From assembly GCA_947172415.1 (NCBI GenBank), contig OX359189.1, positions 8,322,501 to 8,386,500 on the forward strand: a stretch of DNA of 64,000 nt, given 5' to 3'. The stretch is from Chondrosia reniformis (taxonomy: Eukaryota; Porifera; Demospongiae; Chondrillida; Chondrillidae). The notes under the pieces are model-generated. The model was not told where the DNA came from, made no database searches, and saw only the letters and a list, made by a program, of their open reading frames with translations. Of this stretch, positions 57,601 through 64,000 are shown one piece after another. The position numbers and the translations under genes are program-made. Every line of letters starts with the position of its first letter. Position 1 is the first letter of the stretch.

Positions 57601-58207
57601 TTGGATGTGGATGAATGTCCATTCCATTTCTCTGCCATAATATAGTAGGTAGATGACCACACTCTTGAAGGATAGGATAAGTACATTGAAGAGAGACCGC
57701 TTGTCCAAGGCAGACTGGACCTTCTACTGAAGAATTTATTCTAGGAGACCTTGAACAAGGCTCACCTAAATTAAGAGATCTATAAGTATATATATTATAC
57801 ATGTGAAGTATATAAAATGGTTATATATTTATCCCCCTTGAACTCCTCATGAATAATTGAAGTGATAGTCAATTAATATATTAAACTACATATACAAAAT
57901 AATCAATTCTCAAACCAAACATGCTCAAACATCATGAAGATGAAAAACAAAAAAGAAACAATTGCTGGGAATCTGTTGAGTTACATTTAATATTGCCACA
58001 GCAATGCATGCATATATATATATACTACATTCATGTTTGTATATATACATACGTAACTACTATAATCTAATAGTGGTGATTCATCAGGAAAAAGAGCTGA
58101 CAATCAAAGACCCATGGCCAGTTCATTTCCATTTTCATGCAAGGCTTACCAAATATATAAGTTGTACAGAAGCCAATACATACTAGAACGATCAAGTGTG
58201 TAGTCAT
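54608..58207 (-). CDS. Receptor F, D-type; predicted soluble (431 aa) through loss of a donor site
   Basis: Exons: signal peptide 58207-58150 (same protein sequence as D), Ig1 57765-57460, FN3 57277-56996, Ig2 56724-56392, FN3 from 55734. In D the last FN3 exon ends AAAG|GTAATT; in F this reads AAACAAAATT, so the donor is gone and the frame stops at 55418 after LYVLCM, before the membrane exon. The transmembrane exon (55250-55101) and tail (54750-54608; NPSYIPME, TYANL) still exist and are open, but the transmembrane donor is GC instead of GT (GCTAGT). F may therefore make a secreted Ig-FN3-Ig-FN3 protein, use a cryptic site, or be starting to decay. Ig1 differs from D at five residues although the neighbouring intron is nearly identical. 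Confidence 0.7.
55925..56255 (+). pseudogene. Remainder of the Penelope-like relic in an F intron
   Basis: Matches both ends of 43490-44560 in gene D (for example FFCLP near 56000 and YEYELMKD near 56020), with most of the middle deleted. Confidence 0.5.
56262..56310 (-). pseudogene. Stump of a C-type FN3 exon inside gene F
   Basis: Copy of the stump at 44579-44631, with more point changes. Confidence 0.5.
56806..56936. mobile_element. Small foldback element with hammerhead-like core (F copy)
   Basis: Same element as 45094-45224. The plus strand keeps CUGAUGA (56854-56860) and GAAACGUC. Stem II is weak (GGUCC/GGAAC with a two-base loop). Confidence 0.65.
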
Positions 58208-59233
58208 TCTTAGTCTTCTTCCAAAAGTATATACATGTAACCTGGTGCATCCTACGTACACAATATTGTGAGTATATATAATACACGTACGTAGATCAAA
58301 AATGAAACTAAAATTATTACATTATAATACATCAATGTCTACATTCAACAATTTAACTCACCAAAATGCAAAGAACAATGGTTGTTATATACCTAAATAA
58401 GTAAACAGCTAGCAGTATGTAGATTGATAATATTAAAGCATGCACTGATCAGCCTCATGCACTGCCCAAAACGGAAACATACTGTAATTAACATTGTTCA
58501 GTAATATCGCTCCATAAGATTATAGCTAGAGATGGCCATGAAAAAATATATGACTACTATACCCTATACAATGTATATTCAACTGGTTAGACCCTGCGCT
58601 GGCCTTAATGAATTTGAATGGATTTTATTTTAAGCTCACAGCTCACAAACATAAAGGCCTATAAGATAATACTCAAGAAAAACTAACAAGTAATATGGAA
58701 CATTTTTACTTTTTATGTGTATCCTTAATCATTTGACTGTAATTCACACATTCTATTGACATATTCAAGATTTTTTCATTTTCAATAACATGAATAGGTA
58801 ATGAAAAGGTAAAAAGCCATATACTGAATAATTATACTCAAGAGGCCGGATTAGAGACATGTGGTAATATATTTAGGTGTTTTTGATGTATATACGTACG
58901 TATGTATACCCTATGTATGGAATTTTATGCTATTAAATTTTAGGAAATGGAACATGACCTACAAAACCTAGTTATAGTCATATATTTGTATTTTTATGAG
59001 TGCATAATTATGTAAAATGGTACAAGAGAAATATAATAAAGCAAAAATGTATGTACATATAGTCTATAAAGAAATTTTCAACAGAAAAACATGCGTACAA
59101 AATAAAAAAGTTAAGATGTAAATCTATATATATATGTATATATGTACAGTTTATATATAAAGTTTTCAACAGAATGTAATACGTATAAAACATAGCTGTC
59201 ATTGTAACAGAATGATTTTCTTTTTTTGGGTAT
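58208..59233. other. Intergenic between G3 and F
   Basis: No coding signal. Nearly identical to 46512-47523. Should contain the F promoter and the 3' end of G3. Confidence 0.55.
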
Positions 59234-62200
59234 TCAGATTTTTCGTTTACAGAAACATCTTGACTGTGAAAAATAATATGCCCATAGAATGCATATGGCT
59301 ATGATCGTTATTATCATTATAAAAATAGGTATTCCAATTCCAAGTAAAATTCCAATTACATTGCTAGAACCAGAATCATCTGCAGCTGCATTGTAATAAA
59401 CAGTAAATTCTGAATTTAACATTACACAATCTTGTAGAATTAGATATCAATAGTATATACTTATGAAATTGTATATCAGCCTACCTGATACTTTTATATC
59501 ACTTAGATGGACAGTGTCACTCTGAATAAGCAAGTCCTCTTTACAAAAGGCTGTTAGAACTACATCATAAGTACCACCATCAAGATTGCTGATAGTGTAA
59601 GAAGTCTCAGCTGTGTTTTTTATTGTTGATGTTGGTTTATCTTTTATTTGCCATCTGATCTCAAATATAATTGTACAATTGATTGTGCAATTATTAAAGT
59701 GAACCCATGAAAGTTGTATTGTATCAAGAGATGTTTCATGAACAATATCAACTGGTTGGAAGATATCTGCATTTAAGAAAAATAGTATGTAAACATATGT
59801 ACAAACATACATAAAAATTAGAATTTTATCAATTATACATACGTACACTGTATAGTAAAGAATTATATTTCTATCATATCTTTACACAGTTCAGTGCAAT
59901 TAACTCGCTTTTTCCGGTGTATAAGAATTACGTACATATACATACAGTACATATGATTCAGTTATACACCACATTTTTGATCAACATCTTTATTGAATGT
60001 ACTCTTAGACATATAAATGCTTATACCAGTGTATTTTACATAAAATAAAACAATATATTCAATAAAGCACATACATGTATTTAAAACCTGCTTGTATGTA
60101 CATGTGTATAATCTACATTGTATGCCTGTAGTATATTGTAGTTTGTACTATATTAGACTAAAATACCAATGTGTACATACCTCTTGCTTTGATTATTGCA
60201 GGAATACTTTCTTCTATGATATTCACATGTGTGTTATCAGTGGTGCTGCTGTTATAACTTGCAGTACACATCAGTGAAGTATTGTAGCCTGTAAAGTCAT
60301 CTCTGGTGACTGGAATGTTGAATGATACACTGTTACTGTCAATATTACTAATTGTACCCAATAGTGTTTGGTCACTATTGTAAATGCTGATATTCTGAAC
60401 ATTTCCCTCACTAATTTGATGCTTACATGAAACAGAAAGATGAGAATCAAAGCATACTAAATATCTTGATGCATCACTTTCCAGTGTACCTATAAAAGTA
60501 AAGATGTATTATCAAGATATTGTAAGTACGAATAATCTCTAACACCATTTTTCAAAAAGCTACATACATACATCGATACTTTAGAGTAAAGGCCTAATTT
60601 CTGTTGTTATTGATTAGGTTATAATCTACAGAGATGTTTATAGTATAATAATTAAGCAGGCATCTGGGCCTCATAAAACTATATATACATTATGAAGTCT
60701 ATTTCATATATAATTGAATTTGCATACCTGTATGCATGAATAATTGAAGTGATAATCAAACCACAATCAGTCAAACATGGAAAATACGAGAGAAGCAATT
60801 GCTGGAAATCAAACCCAGGACAGCTGGTTATGACCACCAGTGCTCTGTCACTGAGTTACAATGCCACAACAATGCCTTCCTCATGTGCTTTGTCTCTTAA
60901 ACTAACTACAAGCTAATTTTTTGGGGCGCCACAGGCGCCCCTATATTGTTTTCAGAAATTATGTTAACGTATGGCTTCCTGTTCGTAGTCTTGTATATAT
61001 ATATATATAATCAAGTACTACACAGTGCAAGTTACAAAAATTTACATGGATGCAAGTGACTCCCAAAATAATCACAATCAGGTATATTAAACGCTACAAG
61101 ACTTTAGCCACACTGAAATTCTCAACTGCTGCATACAGAGTAGTAGTCTCTACAGATCATATAAGGTTAAACGCATGGCCTTCCAATTACCTTTTCACAC
61201 CTTAGTATAGACTGAAGATGATGCATCTGCATGCCATTATCAGCAAAAATTCCAGTCTCAGGCAGGGGGTCTCAGCCAATAATCACCGCAGATTTGACTT
61301 GCCTTGAGTGTGAGCTAGGAGTACCGTTGGTTGCTTGCATGCATTCACATAAACAACAGGGTGAGAGACAATTTGGTAACTTGCACACAAGGGACATAAA
61401 GGCTGGGGCCTTTAATTTATTTCATGAACAATGTCCCTTGTGTGCAAGTTACCAAATTGTCTCTCACCCTGTTGTTTATGTGAATGCATGCAAGCAACCA
61501 ACGGTACTCCTAGCTGACACTCAAGGCAAGTCAAATCTGCGGTGATTATTGGCTGAGACCCCCTGCCTGAGACTGGAATTTTTGCTGATAATGGCATGCA
61601 GATGCATCATCTTCAGTCTATACTAAGGTGTGAAAAGGTAATTGGAAGGCCATGCGTTTAACCTTATATGATCTGTAGAGACTACTACTCTGTATGCAGC
61701 AGTTGAGAATTTCAGTGTGGCTAAAGTCTTGTAGCGTTTAATATACCTGATTGTGATTATTTTGGGAGTCACTTGCATCCATGTAAATTTTTGTAACTTG
61801 CACTGTGTAGTACTTGATTGTATTTAAACATGCTTAATATAGCACTCCTTATTCCTACACATGGACAATTAATATATATATATATATGAATGTGTACATG
61901 AATTTACTTGCACTGTATATAGAGTGGAATCTCATTATAGTGAAACTCATTATCTCAACTCAACTCATGAGCTTGCACGCACGCATATTTATCCAAATCC
62001 ACCCCTACGTATCCAATTACACTCCTGCACACGTACACACATGGATAAGTAATAGAAAACATAAGCAGATTATGACGGAGCTTAAAGTACCACAGTTTTA
62101 CTATGGTCGTCTAAACGAATTTCTTTTATTTCTTTACATAGCAACACTTTTGGCTTAAACCTAGCATGAACGTATACAAATACGCTTTATCTAACCTTCG

Positions 62201-63635
62201 CTACAACTCTCTTATTCGGTAGCTCCTTCTCGTAGGAGAGCGTCGACTTGTCATAGCCGTTCTCGAAAGGATGATCTTCTTTAGCAACGAGGCGGTGACG
62301 TTTTCGCAACGTCACAAGATTCTCAAAATGTGTGTACCGAGCGACATACGAAGGTGTTGGTGACGCATTAGAAGAACATCACAATACATCACCAGCTTGC
62401 GCAATCGTAACTTTGAATTCTTCATTATATCTTGATTATTTTGCTCATTTAATTAAGCAAAACTTCACCAGACATTTCTTATACACATGTACCATGATAT
62501 ATGTTGATTTCACAGTTATATGACAAATTGATAATTTTTATTAATATAACACATTATTTCAATATAAATTTCCCATATGTTTTCTATAGTCCTATGGCCT
62601 TTTATATGCAGACTTTGTCCTCTGTTTTCTAACAAACGGAGACCTAAATCAAAAATCCCTTAATTTAAAATGAGTTTTATACCCTAAACTTTATGATGAT
62701 ATGCCCATTTTGTTTTTAGGTTCTTTCTTGGAGCCATATGAATTAATTAATTATATTATATTATATTATTTATTTATTTATTTATATTATATATATTATA
62801 TTAGATTACCTTAGTATATTGTAACTTGCACTGTATATATATCTGTCAAAAAAATGGCGGACGTTCGGCTAGCTTTCGTTTTCTAGCTTAAAATTAGCTT
62901 TCTCTTCCTTAGCGTGGAACAGTGAACGAACGAAATGGACTTAAAAACCACCCTTACTAATACTATGTAACGTAAAGCTTGCGTAAAAACGTTTTCTACG
63001 AGATATGGCCTTGAAAAATTGACGGCCAACAAGAGTCGATCGGAAATCGGTTAACCGGATATCTATGAGAAGCAGCCAAGTAGTTCGAGTTTACTTAGGG
63101 GCGCCTGGCGCCCCACGAGTTTTTTAAACTCGAACTCCTTGTTTTTAGTTGTAATTCATTCAGTAATTATAGTGGTGATTCTCTAGCATGTACGTAGTAC
63201 TCAGCACTTAGCTTAAGGATTGATGAATCACCTATATATAGGAGTACCTTAATACAGGTTTCCATGTATGAATACTACTGAATATTATATAGCATGAGCT
63301 GTAAGGTGCAAATATAAATGAAAATGCACATGCAGTCCTTAGAAACCCACCTAATCCACTAATGGATATTGTCACATTCTCACTGGCAACATCCATTTTC
63401 TCTGTCTGATAAGCAACAAGCACTAAACTATAGTCAGAACTTTGAAACTGTTCAGGAATATGATAGGAATTCATTGTTCTATTTGTAGTGGAAATTAAAG
63501 TTCCTTCTTTATACAGAGTTACATTGAATAGAAAAACGTCTTCTCTGTAACAGTCACTGATCAATAAGTGATCCCATGAAAGAATTAGTTGGTTCAATCT
63601 ATGATGAACTCTAAAGTTAGTTGGAGTAGGGACCA
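59234..63635 (-). CDS. Receptor G3, 3' part of a third long receptor (5' part beyond the window)
   Basis: Exons seen: FN3 63635-63351, Ig 60489-60181 (103 codons), FN3 59766-59485, transmembrane and stop 59385-59234 (VIGILLGIGIPIFIMIITII then CKRKI and stop). All phase 1 and open. They match G2 exon for exon; the preceding Ig exon is expected just beyond the right edge. The intron between the first FN3 and the Ig holds a nested transposon insertion of about 2.2 kb (60917-63143), which does not disturb splice sites. Confidence 0.82.
60797..60863 (-). repeat. tRNA-derived SINE relic (G3 copy)
   Basis: Same relic as 49121-49190 with a few changes (GTCACTGAGTTACA for GCCACTGAGCTACA). Confidence 0.5.
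61023..62833 (-). mobile_element. Large foldback element, copy 3 (most complete)
   Basis: Opposite orientation to copies 1 and 2. Perfect-looking arms of 375 bp (61023-61397 and 61431-61805) surround a 33-base spacer. A single-copy part follows with the small open frame (62332-62523, plus) and the CRE-like palindrome (62295-62315), ending with the inverse of CAGTGCAAGTTAC at 62833. No transposase frame. Confidence 0.82.
62332..62523 (+). CDS. Small open frame of foldback copy 3
   Basis: A 63-codon frame, near-identical to 20438-20629 (DALEEHH, QNFTRHF differences). Function unknown. Confidence 0.25.
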   Translation: MYRATYEGVGDALEEHHNTSPACAIVTLNSSLYLDYFAHLIKQNFTRHFLYTCTMIYVDFTVI

Positions 63636-64000
63636 CTAGAGGGTAAAATAGTATAACCAGAAATTATAAACGACACATCACAAATTACAATGTAAACTCT
63701 GGGGCAAGAAAATTAACTCTAGTGACTTCTAAGTAATTATTATTAAATTAGGTTATATATTTTCAATTTGTGAATTTTTCATCCTCCTTATCCATACATA
63801 TTGTATACAAGTAATGTGAATATATACTTTACTTACATTTCATTTAATTTATTGATGTATGAAAATTAAAGAGACCTTTGAATTAAATATAACTAATATA
63901 TAACTAGAATTGTGGACTAATACAAGAAGACAAAAAACACCTAAGTACAATAAAAAATGACGGCAAATAATGGAAAAATAATACAGATTTATTAAATTTA
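63636..64000. other. Intron of G3 up to the window edge
   Basis: Matches the G2 intron upstream of 49727. No exon seen. The next Ig exon should lie outside. Confidence 0.5.

Larger units (their letters stand above)
60917..63143. mobile_element. GC-rich hairpin element split by foldback copy 3
   Basis: Left piece from 60917 (hairpin GGGGCGCC...GGCGCCCC, then GGCTTCCTGTTCG) and right piece from about 62843 (AAAATGGCGGACG to the ACTCGAACTCC end at 63143). The unsplit relative at 40380-40735 and the empty site in G2 near 49250 (CAAGCTAA|TAATTAGTTG) show two successive insertions. Confidence 0.75.

Noticed and set aside
58004-58186. Plus-strand frame over the F signal-peptide region
   Set aside because: Antisense to the signal-peptide exon and intron; no similarity or splice support.

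Overview
This is an AT-rich animal genome window: genes are split by short introns, exons are joined almost only by phase-1 introns, and introns are full of the tetranucleotide TACG/ACGT (blocks such as GTACGTAC). The domain types, compact introns and repeat style fit a demosponge such as Amphimedon. That assignment is an inference; no single gene proves it.

Almost all genes lie on the minus strand and belong to one lineage-specific family of type I membrane receptors built from alternating Ig-like and fibronectin III (FN3) exons, with a signal-peptide exon, a transmembrane exon and short tyrosine-bearing tail exons. There are two tandem arrays. Array 1 (about 4.77-30.87 kb) is a 13 kb segment present twice: segment A (single Ig-FN3 receptor A1; long receptor A2-A3) and segment B (B1 intact; B2-B3 a pseudogene). 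Array 2 (33.9 kb to the right edge) repeats a two-gene unit: a D-type receptor (D, F) followed by a long receptor (C-G1, E-G2; only the 3' end of a third, G3, is inside the window). In the long receptors a hydrophobic bridge exon of phase 0 to 1 appears to join two receptor modules into one protein. I derived all exon borders by hand from GT/AG sites and reading phase; the summed coding lengths of A1, B1, A2, A2-A3, D, C-G1 and E-G2 are all multiples of three with no internal stop.

The left 4.4 kb is a Ty3/gypsy LTR retrotransposon with two apparently identical 135 bp LTRs but a broken gag-pol. Other mobile DNA includes Penelope-like reverse transcriptase relics inside receptor introns, a LINE-like relic, a piggyBac-like TTAA MITE, three copies of a large foldback element with 375 bp arms in its most complete copy, GC-rich hairpin elements, tRNA-derived SINE relics, and several small foldback repeats with a hammerhead-ribozyme-like core.

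The most interesting points are the undescribed-looking Ig/FN3 receptor array itself, with signs of diversification (exons diverging more than introns), gene conversion, exon loss and tail frameshifts; the bridge exons that fuse receptors; and the hammerhead-bearing foldback elements. The receptors are plausible candidates for self/non-self or immune recognition, but nothing in the sequence proves that role.
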